Under the pieces are notes generated by a model. The model searched no databases. It saw only the letters and a list, made by a program, of their open reading frames with translations, and was not told where the DNA came from. Shown here piece after piece: positions 1 to 9,750 of a stretch of 64,000 nucleotides of DNA. The stretch is from Rhodobacterales bacterium HKCCE2091 (GTDB taxonomy: Bacteria > Pseudomonadota > Alphaproteobacteria > Rhodobacterales > Rhodobacteraceae). Every line of letters begins with the position of its first letter. Position 1 is the first letter of the stretch. The DNA lies in NCBI GenBank assembly GCA_015689685.1, contig WVSL01000005.1, positions 62,001-126,000 on the forward strand. The letters run 5' to 3'. The translations under genes and the position numbers were made by a program.

Positions 1-15
1 GATCGGGGACGCCAT
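1..15 (-). CDS. Putative start of a gene running off the left edge
   Basis: On the minus strand an ATG at position 15 is preceded by GAGGG at a normal ribosome-binding distance and opens a frame (Met-Ala-Ser-Pro-Ile) that leaves the window. In related genomes nasT-nasS is followed by nitrate uptake or assimilation genes, so a nitrate ABC-transporter or nitrate reductase gene is a reasonable guess. Only five codons are visible, so neither the product nor the start is certain. Confidence 0.3.
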
Positions 16-87
16 TGCCCTCGATCCCGGAACGACTAGCGAGCGGCGGGGTGCCGCGGCAAGGATTTTCTTCGGTGGCCGGTGAAA

Positions 88-105
88 TGCCGCTGCAGCG
101 CGGCA
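88..105 (-). promoter_or_regulatory. Hairpin with a hexaloop downstream of nasS
   Basis: Between the nasS stop and the putative start at position 15, the minus strand can fold into a 6-bp GC-rich stem closing a 6-nt loop (GCTGCA). NasT-type ANTAR proteins bind pairs of hexaloop hairpins in leader RNAs. The usual loop has A at position 1 and G at position 4; here only the G fits, and no convincing second hairpin or terminator was found. It is therefore a weak candidate leader element. Confidence 0.2.
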
Positions 106-136
106 CGGGCGGCCGGATCTGCCCAATTCGCAGGCA

Positions 137-1309
137 TCAATCCGCGTCGGGATCAAAAACCCGCCCGTCGAAGAACCCGTCCGCCTCCAACCAAACCCGC
201 CCCCCCACCGCCGCCTCGGCGGTTCTTTCGCGAATCGCGCCTTCGACCTTCCGAGACGCGCCGGGCATTTCCGCGCCGGTGTCCGCGAGCGCCTCTCGAT
301 ACAGGTCCGAGCGGAACGCGCGGCGGGACGCCGCGCGGGCCGCGGCGGGGTCGCGGCCGGTGCGGCGGGCGATGCGGTCGGCGATCCACTCCGCCTGGCT
401 GAGCCACGGGAAGGTGGCGGCCCCGCGGTGGAACTCGATGAAGCCGGGCACCCGGCGCTGGTCGCCGCGGGGGCTGATCGTCAGTCGCCCGGTCAAGGCC
501 CGGTCGATCAGCTCCGGCGGGACATCCAGGTATTCGGGTCGCGCGAGAAGCTCCGCCGTGGTCGTCGCGCTGTCCTCCTGCGCGAGCCAGCGGCCGGCCC
601 GCCACACCGCGCGCATCAGCCGGCCAAGCAGGTGCGGCTCGGTCTCGGCCCAGTCGCGGCGGACTGCGAGCACCTTTTCGGGCGCGAACCGCCAGATCGC
701 ACTGCCGGGAAGCAGGAGTTCGCCCTCCGACCGTTCGACGGAAATCGACCCCCAGGGGGCGCCTACGCAGAAGGCGTCGATCTCGGCCTCCGCCAGCGCG
801 GCGCTCATCAGCGGGGGCGGGATCGTGTGGACCTCCACCGCGTCGGCGGGGAAACCGACGGCCTCGAACCAGTAGTACAGCAGCTCCGCGTGCATCGAGA
901 ACGGGAACGGGACGCCGACACGCAAGGGGCCGTCGAGCGCATCCCGCAACGCGGCGCCCGCCGCCGCCGCGTCGTCGAACCCGAAGCCGAAGCCACGCCC
1001 GCGCAGCCTGTCGGCCAGTGCGCGGCTGACGCCGATGGTGTTCCCGTTGACCGAGAGAACCTGCACCGCCGAAACCTCGACCTGCACCCCGCCGATCCCC
1101 ATCGCCATCGCGACGGGCATCGCCGACAGCATGTGCGCCGCGTCGACCCGACCGAAGGCGAGCATGTCCCTGACCGAGGACCACGAAGGCGCGCGCACGA
1201 GGTCGAGTGCCAGCCCTTCCGCCGCAGCGAAGCCGAGTTCCTGCGCCACGATCAGCGGCGCGGCATCGACAAGCGGCATGTAGGCCGTGGCGAGGGTTGT
1301 CCGGTTCAC
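137..1309 (-). CDS. nasS: NasS-like cytoplasmic nitrate/nitrite sensor (NrtA/CmpA family)
   Basis: 390 residues. The protein resembles the solute-binding proteins of nitrate ABC transporters (N-terminal ATAYMPLVDAAP, then the SSVRDMLAFGRVDAAHML region). It has no signal peptide or lipobox, as expected for NasS, which binds nitrate or nitrite in the cytoplasm and holds the antiterminator NasT inactive without ligand. The start is GTG at 1309, overlapping the nasT stop as GTGA, so the two are translationally coupled. No transporter ATPase or permease is visible in the window. An exported NrtA is the alternative, but the missing signal sequence and the adjacent nasT argue against it. Confidence 0.85.
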   Translation of the reverse strand: MNRTTLATAYMPLVDAAPLIVAQELGFAAAEGLALDLVRAPSWSSVRDMLAFGRVDAAHMLSAMPVAMAMGIGGVQVEVSAVQVLSVNGNTIGVSRALADRLRGRGFGFGFDDAAAAGAALRDALDGPLRVGVPFPFSMHAELLYYWFEAVGFPADAVEVHTIPPPLMSAALAEAEIDAFCVGAPWGSISVERSEGELLLPGSAIWRFAPEKVLAVRRDWAETEPHLLGRLMRAVWRAGRWLAQEDSATTTAELLARPEYLDVPPELIDRALTGRLTISPRGDQRRVPGFIEFHRGAATFPWLSQAEWIADRIARRTGRDPAAARAASRRAFRSDLYREALADTGAEMPGASRKVEGAIRERTAEAAVGGRVWLEADGFFDGRVFDPDAD

Positions 1310-1929
1310 GACAGCAATCCCGCCGCCGTCACCAGTGCGGCCGCGACGTCCGCGACCCGTCGGCCCTGGTCCATCGCGGTCCGGCGGAGCATCGCGTAGG
1401 CCTCGTCCTCTCCGATCCCGCGGGCCTTCATCAGGAGACCCTTGGCGCGGTCGATGACCTTGCGCTCCTCCAGCGCCCGCTTGGTCTCGGCCAGTTCGTT
1501 GCGCATCTGGCGGAACAGCTGGAACCGCGCGATGGCCGCGTCGAGAACGGGCTTGAGCCGTTCGGGCTGGAGCCCGTCGACAACGTAGGCGGAGACGCCG
1601 GCCTCGACCGCCGCCTTGGCCATCCCGCCGCCGGCACCGGACACGAACATCGCCACGGGGCGGTCCTGCGGGCCGGATGCGATGGCAAGTTCCTCCAGCG
1701 TGTCGCGCGAGGGATTCTCGACGTCGATCAGCACCACGTCGGGCTTGCGAGCGGCGATCTGGCGGGCGAGCGACGACACCTCGCTTATGACGAACACGTC
1801 GTAGTCGTCCGCCTTGTCGAGCGCATCGACGATCTGCACGGCACGGTCGCGATCCGCTTCCACCACGACGATGCTGAGCCGGTCTTTCAATTTTCCGTTC
1901 GTCGCCCGATTGCCATGCGTCCGCATCAT
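1306..1929 (-). CDS. nasT: NasT-type ANTAR response regulator (transcription antiterminator)
   Basis: About 207 residues. The N-terminal half is a receiver-like domain (SIVVVEADRDRA, then VVLIDVENPS at the usual phospho-acceptor strand). The C-terminal 60 residues form an ANTAR RNA-binding domain (KVIDRAKGLLMKARG, DEAYAMLRRTAMDQ). NasT proteins bind hairpins in leader RNA and prevent termination before nitrate assimilation genes when NasS releases them. Two adjacent ATGs (1929 and 1926) could start translation; GGAG lies just upstream and fits 1926 slightly better. The frame stays open to 2040, but that extension looks unlike family N termini. It is coupled to nasS by a GTGA overlap. Confidence 0.88.
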   Translation of the reverse strand: MMRTHGNRATNGKLKDRLSIVVVEADRDRAVQIVDALDKADDYDVFVISEVSSLARQIAARKPDVVLIDVENPSRDTLEELAIASGPQDRPVAMFVSGAGGGMAKAAVEAGVSAYVVDGLQPERLKPVLDAAIARFQLFRQMRNELAETKRALEERKVIDRAKGLLMKARGIGEDEAYAMLRRTAMDQGRRVADVAAALVTAAGLLS

Positions 1930-1958
1930 GCTCCGGCAGGGGGCAGAGCGGGTCAATC

Positions 1959-2004
1959 GTTTGGCAATTGTTTGCAGGGCGTTTGGCATCCCGCCCATTG
2001 TTTG
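1959..2004. repeat. Helically phased GTTTG repeats upstream of nasT
   Basis: The 161-nt gap between the FAD protein and nasT holds four GTTTG copies starting at 1959, 1970, 1981 and 2000. Three lie exactly 11 nt apart, two of them within GTTTGGCA. This regular spacing just upstream of the nasT start suggests a site for a regulator that docks on one face of the helix. No known operator was recognised and no clear sigma-70 promoter was found. Confidence 0.35.
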
Positions 2005-2090
2005 AGCGGCAGGGAGACGGAACGCCGCCACGTTGCGCATGTTTCCGCGATCGGGTTAGGGGCTTCCCGCAGGCCCGTCCTACCCCGGGC

Positions 2091-3721
2091 CTAGACCGCT
2101 TCCACCACACCTCGGACCCCCTCGCCGATGGCGGCGCCGATTTCCGCGCTTGCGGCGATGCCCTGGATGAACGGGCGGCGGCGCATGAGGTAGGGGATGG
2201 CGGCGAGGTGGATGCGGGACCCGGTTCCGTCGGGCAGGGCAAGGGCGAAGGACGGGTCCACTTCCGGCACGTCCTGGCCCGCGTCGAGAATCCGCGCGCG
2301 GAGGGACGGGAAGGGGAGGTCGGCGGTTTCGAGCGGTGCCTGGCCACGGGCGTCGATGAATACCGGGAAGTCCAGCGTCTCTCCGTCGACGACAACGCGG
2401 GTGGCGTCTGCCCCGACCCTGGGATCGGCATCTTCTCCGATCGCGCGGATGCGCAGCACACCGGCGCGGCGCAGGGCGAGGACGCGCCGGATCGATTCTG
2501 ACGGGACCGCGGCGTAGTTGTCGACGAAGACGCGTTTCAGACCGGCGGTGAAGCGGTCGTAGTCGATGTCCGGGAAATCGGCGACGAGCGTCTCCATCGC
2601 CTCGTGCATCCGCAGGATCGCGTAGCGCCAGCCGACGGTGATGCGGTTTGCCTTGTTGTGCTCGACCTCGACCAGGTTGCGTTCGGCCCAGTCGAAGGGG
2701 TCGGCGGCCCGGCGTCGGGCGAAATAGGCATCGGCGAAGCTGTCGGCGGTCAGGTCGGACAGCCCGATCGCGCGAGCATAGGCAGGGTCGGCGGCGGCGA
2801 GTTCCGCCGCGAAAAGCGCGAAGGCCCGGTCGAGCGGGTCGGGCGTGCCGCGGCAGGCGTCGAGCGCGTCCGGCGTCATCACGCGGAGCGGTTCGTAGGG
2901 CAGGGGGCAGTAGAAGTCGGCCTCGGGCAGGAGACCGTTCCGAGACATCATGGTGATCCGCAGGTCGCGTTCGGAGGTGTCGTAGCGGAGCCCGTCGCGG
3001 TCGCAGCGGGCGAACCTGCCGTGCTGCATCGCGACCGCGAGCGCGGCGTCGATCCCGCTGAGGGAGGTGCCGAGAATCCCGATGTCGGTCGCCGGTATCC
3101 CGGTGCGGATCAGGCCCGACCAGGGGCTGGGAAAGTAGCCGCGGCGGGGGTCCTCCTCGGGGAAATCGTGCCCGGTCGCGATCACGACGCGGTCGAAACG
3201 CGTGGGCCACGGGCCGCTCGCGGTCACGAGCTCGGCGCCGTGGTCGCGGGGGATGACATCGACGATCTCGCAGCCTTCGCGGATGTCGAGCGACTGCGCG
3301 GCGGCACCGGCCCGGTCGCGGAGCGCGAGCAGCATGTCGCGGAAATACGCGCCGAGCAGGAGGCGCGGGGTGAAGGTCCGGTCGTCGAGCCGCGCCCGGT
3401 CGAGCCCGTGATAGGCGAGGTCGATGTCGTCCCGGTCCCGCAACCAGTCGAGATAGGTTCGGGACAGGGGCGGTATCTCGATCGACGCGATGTTCGCGAG
3501 CATCGAGGGGGAGGACACCTCGGGCGAGTAGGGCAGTCCGACCCCGGCGGTGTCGGAGCGTTCGAACATCGTGATCTCCACCGGCGCGCCTCCGTCGAGA
3601 AGCGCGGCGGCGGTGTAGATGCCGGTCGGGCCGGAGCCGATGATCGCGATGTGTGCGACCGCGGCCGCCCGGTCATCGTCGCACCCGGTCGCGGGGGTGT
3701 CCGGCAAGTCGCGGGGGTGTT

Positions 3722-3725
<4 letters not shown>
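2091..3725 (-). CDS. FAD/NAD(P)-binding oxidoreductase coupled to glgX
   Basis: 544 residues. It has a dinucleotide fold near the N terminus (IAIIGSGPTGIYTAAALL), an ATG motif (VVIATGHDFPEED) and a second Rossmann-type segment (GILGTSLSGIDAAL). This arrangement fits the FAD-NAD(P)-binding (NAD_binding_9) family of putative flavin monooxygenase-like enzymes; the substrate is unknown. The ATG at 3725 overlaps the glgX stop as ATGA, so it is translationally coupled to glycogen debranching and is the last gene of the carbohydrate block. The frame extends upstream inside glgX, but the coupled ATG is the sensible start. A link to glycogen or sugar oxidation is inference from position only. Confidence 0.75.
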
Positions 3726-5782
<2,057 letters not shown>

Positions 5783-5785
5783 GGA

Positions 5786-6943
5786 TCACACCTTCCGGAT
5801 TGCGACGATGTTCGCCGGGACCTGGAACAGGCGCTGCCGTTCGTCGCGCCGGCGCGCGAGCATGGCGGCGGTCACGAGCGTGGTGCCGGTTTCCGTCCGG
5901 CGGAACCACAGCGCGTCCTCGTCCGGATCCTCGCCGATCACGAGCGAGGCCGGGACTTCCGCCCCCGGTCCGAGGATCGCCCGGCTCACCCGCGCGCCCC
6001 GCGCGACCGTCGCGCCGGGCATCGCGACGGTCCCGCATTCGGCAAGGACGCTGCGGGACAGGCCGGGCCAAGATGCGCGCGGACCGATGCCGCAGGTCGC
6101 GACCGGATCGGGCAGGGCGCAGGGCGGATCGGCGCGGACGAAATCGAGCCACGTCAGCCTCAGTGCATCGAGCGAGCCGACGTCGCGCCAGTAGGGCGCG
6201 GCCCCCTCGGCACCGTTGCCGTGGACATGCACGACGCCCTCGGCCACCGCGCGCGGCAGGATGTCGTGTCCGAAGTCGTGGCCGCTGGTCAGATCGCGCG
6301 CATCGTCGGCGAGCCGCGCCGAGAGCCAGGCGCGGTCGAAGACGTAGATGCCCATGCTGACCAGTGCGCGGTCCGGGTGGCCCGGCATCGCGGGCGGCAC
6401 GCGCGGCTTCTCGAGGAACGACAGGACCCGGCCGTCGCTGTCCGCGTCGATCACGCCGAAGGCGTGCGCGGCGGTCCGGGGCACCACGTCCGCGGCGAGC
6501 GTGACCATCGCCCCGGAGGCACGATGCGCCGCCAGCATCGGTCGGTAATCCATTCCGTAGACGTGGTCGGCGGACAGGACGATGACCTCCCCCGCTTCGG
6601 TGTCGGGATCGAGGTTGCGATGGACGGCATCCGCCGTGCCGCGATACCCGGCCCCGCCGGGGCGGCGCATGTGCAGGCTCAGCCCGGTCCGGTCCCGCCG
6701 CCAGCGGGCGGCGAGGTGCCGTTCCAGCGGGTCGGCCATGTACTGCGTGGCGACGGTGGCGTGGGCGAAACCGGACCCGGCGATGTTGGCGACGACGAAG
6801 TCCACGATGCGGCAGCCGCCAGCGAAGGGGACAGCCGGCTTGCACGTCGTCTCCGTCAGTTCGTGAAGTCGCGAACCCCGTCCACCGGCAAGCAATATCA
6901 CTGCCGGCGGCGCACCTGCGCCGGCCCCTCGCACGTCCATCAT
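5786..6943 (-). CDS. glgC: Glucose-1-phosphate adenylyltransferase (ADP-glucose pyrophosphorylase)
   Basis: 385 residues. The N terminus carries the nucleotidyl-transferase signature LLAGGRGSRLHELTETTCKP, followed by KPAVPFAGGCRIVDF, YRGTADAVHRN and VIVLSADHVYGMDY. GlgC makes ADP-glucose for glycogen synthesis. No glgA or glgB lies in the window, so the rest of the pathway must be elsewhere. The start at 6943 has GGAG five bases upstream; a second ATG follows directly at 6940. It is slightly shorter than typical GlgC (about 410-430 residues), mainly in the C-terminal beta-helix. An EcfG-type promoter lies 50 nt upstream. Confidence 0.9.
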   Translation of the reverse strand: MMDVRGAGAGAPPAVILLAGGRGSRLHELTETTCKPAVPFAGGCRIVDFVVANIAGSGFAHATVATQYMADPLERHLAARWRRDRTGLSLHMRRPGGAGYRGTADAVHRNLDPDTEAGEVIVLSADHVYGMDYRPMLAAHRASGAMVTLAADVVPRTAAHAFGVIDADSDGRVLSFLEKPRVPPAMPGHPDRALVSMGIYVFDRAWLSARLADDARDLTSGHDFGHDILPRAVAEGVVHVHGNGAEGAAPYWRDVGSLDALRLTWLDFVRADPPCALPDPVATCGIGPRASWPGLSRSVLAECGTVAMPGATVARGARVSRAILGPGAEVPASLVIGEDPDEDALWFRRTETGTTLVTAAMLARRRDERQRLFQVPANIVAIRKV

Positions 6944-6992
6944 GCCGTCTCCAATGCCTGAAAGTGGCGAGGCGCACCCCGTCGATGAGTGC

Positions 6993-7018
6993 AACGCGGC
7001 GAAAAACGAAATGGTTCC
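6993..7018 (-). promoter_or_regulatory. EcfG (general stress sigma factor) promoter before glgC
   Basis: Reading the minus strand, GGAAC (7018-7014), a 17-nt spacer and CGTT (6996-6993) match the alphaproteobacterial EcfG consensus GGAAC-N16/17-CGTT. The -10 element is 50 nt before the glgC ATG. The element sits in the gap between the deaminase gene and glgC, so glgC-glgX-FAD protein can be induced independently of the upstream block. Confidence 0.75.
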
Positions 7019-7049
7019 GCGCTGCAGCGTCGATTGTCGCCGGGGCGGC

Positions 7050-7520
7050 CTATTCCTGGCCATCGCGGTAGAGATCGATCACCTCGTCCTCCAGCACGCC
7101 GCCGATGACCTCGACCTCGTCCTGCCCGTTCAGAAGGTCCGGCATCCGCAAGTGCGGAAAGGCGAAGTATTTCTCCGGCACGTTCTCCTGCCGGGCGGCG
7201 AAGACGATCCGGCTGATCCCGGCGAACCGCGCCGCGGCGAGGCACATCTCGCAGGGTTGCAGCGTGGACAGGAGCGTGAGGCCCGAAAGGTCCGGGCTGC
7301 CCCGGTCCTTCGCCGCGCGGCCGATGGCCACGATCTCGGCATGGCGGGTCGGGTCGTCCTCGAGGTGGACGTGGTTTGTCCCGGCGTCGAGCAGGGTATC
7401 GCCCGCCATCAGCCCCGCGGCGATGCCGGACTTTCCGGCCTCGGCCGAGGCTTCGTGCGCGCGCGCCACGAGGTCCCGCATGGCGCCGATTTCCGATTGC
7501 GTCGGTTCGCGTCCCGTCAT
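7050..7520 (-). CDS. Nucleoside/guanine deaminase-like protein (CDA superfamily)
   Basis: 156 residues. The zinc-binding motifs of the cytidine/deoxycytidylate deaminase superfamily are present: HAEIVAI (His ligand and catalytic Glu) and PCEMC (two Cys ligands), with the FAFPHLRMPDLL segment seen in guanine deaminase-like members. It probably deaminates a free nucleobase or nucleoside. The start at 7520 has GGAAGGA about 10 nt upstream and lies 7 nt after the treY stop. Its placement between treY and glgC is odd for a purine or pyrimidine enzyme; no link to trehalose or glycogen is known to me. Confidence 0.8.
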   Translation of the reverse strand: MTGREPTQSEIGAMRDLVARAHEASAEAGKSGIAAGLMAGDTLLDAGTNHVHLEDDPTRHAEIVAIGRAAKDRGSPDLSGLTLLSTLQPCEMCLAAARFAGISRIVFAARQENVPEKYFAFPHLRMPDLLNGQDEVEVIGGVLEDEVIDLYRDGQE

Positions 7521-7527
7521 CTTTCGT

Positions 7528-9750
7528 TCATCCTTCCGTCTCGTCGTGCAATTCGCGACCGGCCGCCGCGTCCTCGGCCACCGAGACCCGGGCGCTGCCG
7601 TCCCGCTCGACCGTGATCGTGACCGACCGGTCTTCATGCCGCCGGGTGATCTCCAGCACCGTTGCGCCCGGAATTTGGATGTCGATGGAGCCGTGGCGGA
7701 ACAGGGTAGCGTCCGACCGCCGCGCCGCCAGACCCTCGCGCAGCAGCCGCCATTTCCGGGCGCCCAGTCCGTCGCCGTTGTAGCCGCGCCGGAGGGCGTC
7801 TAGGTCTACGGGCAGGCGATTGTCGGGATCGGTCAGCGCGAAATAGGCGCGTTCGCAGCCGCGGTAGATGTCAGGAATGCCGGGCAGGGCCAGCTTGAGC
7901 GCGAGTTGGGCAATGGAGAGCCACGCGCCGGTTTCGCAGATCGCGCGCAGTTCCGCCGGTTCATCGTCGCGCCAGGCGGCGAGAAGGGCGGATGCTAGGC
8001 GGTGGACGGCGGCTTCCGCATCCGCGTCGGGGTCGGTCCAGCGGGTGATTTCCCCGGCCTCGCGCAGGGCCTTGGTCATGTGATCGCGCAGGCGACCGTA
8101 GATGGAGGCATCGGTCGGATCCCAGATCGCCAGCGCCGACTGGACGAGGTACCAAACCGTCGCGGGCGGGACGTGTGTGGCTTCGGGCAGGGCGCGCGCG
8201 GTATGCACCAGGGAAAGGAACCCCTCGGGGTGGCGGCTGCAGGCGACGAGGCGCATTCGCGCGTCTTCGCTCCGCTTGGCGTCGTGGGAGGAAGTGAGGG
8301 TCAGCGACCCGCCATTCTGCGCTGCGGACCACCGGGCGAGATCCTGCACGGTCATCGCCGGCCGCTCCGGGTCGGCCCCGACTTCGCAGGCGGCGAGGTA
8401 GGCGGTCATCCGGAACCCGGCGGTGTCCTCGTGCGACTTCGCCAGGAGCGCGCCGGTGACCTGTTCGAACCGGCGGGACAGGGCGCGGTCGGCCTCGTCC
8501 TCCGGCGTGGCGATGCGGCGGGCGATCCGCCGGGTCAGGACCGGGTCGAGCGCGTCGGCGGCCGCGGTCTCGCGCACCTCGTTCCAGAGCCCGGTGTCGC
8601 CGGGCACCGGGCCGGAGGAGGCGTAGGATCGGTAGCGCGGGAAGGCGATCAGAAGCGTTCTCAGCGCGTCGCGCAGGGCCTCTTCGGTCGGGTCCTCGCC
8701 GCCGTCGCCCGCCAGCGTCCCGCGCGCAAGTTCGGTCAGGTGGACGAGTTCCGCCTCCAGGTCCTCGGCCAGAACCTCGGCCTTCGCCTGCGTGACGGCG
8801 TCGTGGAAGGTGCCCTTGCGGCCGGTGTCGGCGCGCCAGGCCGACTGCAACCGCGCGACCCCTTCGGCGGAGGACAGGGCGGCGGCGATGCGGGCGCCGG
8901 TCTCGTAACCCGTCGTGCCCTCCACCGGCCAGTCCGGCAGGGTTTCGTCGCCGGTCAGGATCTTCTCGACCCAGATCGGTATGTCGCCGACCGCTGCGCG
9001 CAGCCGGTGGAGGTAGCCCGCGGGATCGGCGAGGCCGTCCACATGGTCGACCCTCAGACCCTGCACGCGGTCCTCGGCCACCAGTTCAACGATCAGCCGG
9101 TGCATGTCGTCGAACACCGCCTCGTCCTCCACCCGCATCCCGACGAGGTCGGTGACGTTGAAGAAACGGCGATGAGTGACCCGATCGCGCTCGCGCCGCC
9201 AGTGCATGAGCCGCCAGTACTGCGCCGCGTGCAGGTCCGCCGGGTCGTCGAAGTCGGCGTCGGGACGAAGCGGGATGCAGAGGTCGTCGACTTCGAGCCG
9301 GTCGCCCTTCCGCGTGACGAGGCCTTCTGCGACCATCGCCGCGAAGGGCCGGGGTAGCCACGGCAGCACCAGCGGCCCGGTATCCCAGTTGATGTCGAAG
9401 TGGCGGGCATAGCGGCTGGCAGGACCGTGCCGCAGGACATCCGCGAGCCACGGGTTTTCCACCGAGAACGCGGTGTGGTTCGGAACGATGTCGAGGATGA
9501 TGCCGATGCCGTGGTCCCGCGCGGCGTCCGAAAGCACGTCGAAGCCGTCGCGCCCGCCGAGCACCGGGTCGATCTCGTCCGGGCGGGTGACGTCGTAGCC
9601 GTGGGTCGAGCCCTCCGTCGCGGTAAAGATCGGCGACAGGTAAAGGTGGCTGATCCCGAGGGTCCTTAGATGGGGCAGGTAGGCGGCCGCTTCGGCGAAG
9701 CCGAGGCCCTCGCGCAGTTGAAGCCGATAGGTCGCGACGGGCAGTTTCAT
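7528..9750 (-). CDS. treY: Malto-oligosyltrehalose synthase TreY
   Basis: 740 residues. GH13 enzyme that rearranges the reducing-end alpha-1,4 link of maltodextrin into an alpha,alpha-1,1 trehalose link. Diagnostic stretches are VATYRLQL at the N terminus, HLYLSPIFTA, STHGYDVTRPDEIDP, LDIVPNH, RVDHVDGLADP (nucleophile Asp) and WVEKIL (acid/base Glu). The ATG overlaps the treZ stop as ATGA. Works with TreZ to make trehalose from glycogen-derived dextrins in the cytoplasm. Confidence 0.96.
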   Translation of the reverse strand: MKLPVATYRLQLREGLGFAEAAAYLPHLRTLGISHLYLSPIFTATEGSTHGYDVTRPDEIDPVLGGRDGFDVLSDAARDHGIGIILDIVPNHTAFSVENPWLADVLRHGPASRYARHFDINWDTGPLVLPWLPRPFAAMVAEGLVTRKGDRLEVDDLCIPLRPDADFDDPADLHAAQYWRLMHWRRERDRVTHRRFFNVTDLVGMRVEDEAVFDDMHRLIVELVAEDRVQGLRVDHVDGLADPAGYLHRLRAAVGDIPIWVEKILTGDETLPDWPVEGTTGYETGARIAAALSSAEGVARLQSAWRADTGRKGTFHDAVTQAKAEVLAEDLEAELVHLTELARGTLAGDGGEDPTEEALRDALRTLLIAFPRYRSYASSGPVPGDTGLWNEVRETAAADALDPVLTRRIARRIATPEDEADRALSRRFEQVTGALLAKSHEDTAGFRMTAYLAACEVGADPERPAMTVQDLARWSAAQNGGSLTLTSSHDAKRSEDARMRLVACSRHPEGFLSLVHTARALPEATHVPPATVWYLVQSALAIWDPTDASIYGRLRDHMTKALREAGEITRWTDPDADAEAAVHRLASALLAAWRDDEPAELRAICETGAWLSIAQLALKLALPGIPDIYRGCERAYFALTDPDNRLPVDLDALRRGYNGDGLGARKWRLLREGLAARRSDATLFRHGSIDIQIPGATVLEITRRHEDRSVTITVERDGSARVSVAEDAAAGRELHDETEG

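Noticed and set aside
2019-2043. GGAAC-N17-GTT on the plus strand, resembling an EcfG promoter
   Set aside because: It points into the antisense of the FAD/NAD(P) gene with no plus-strand gene downstream, and the base before GTT is not C.
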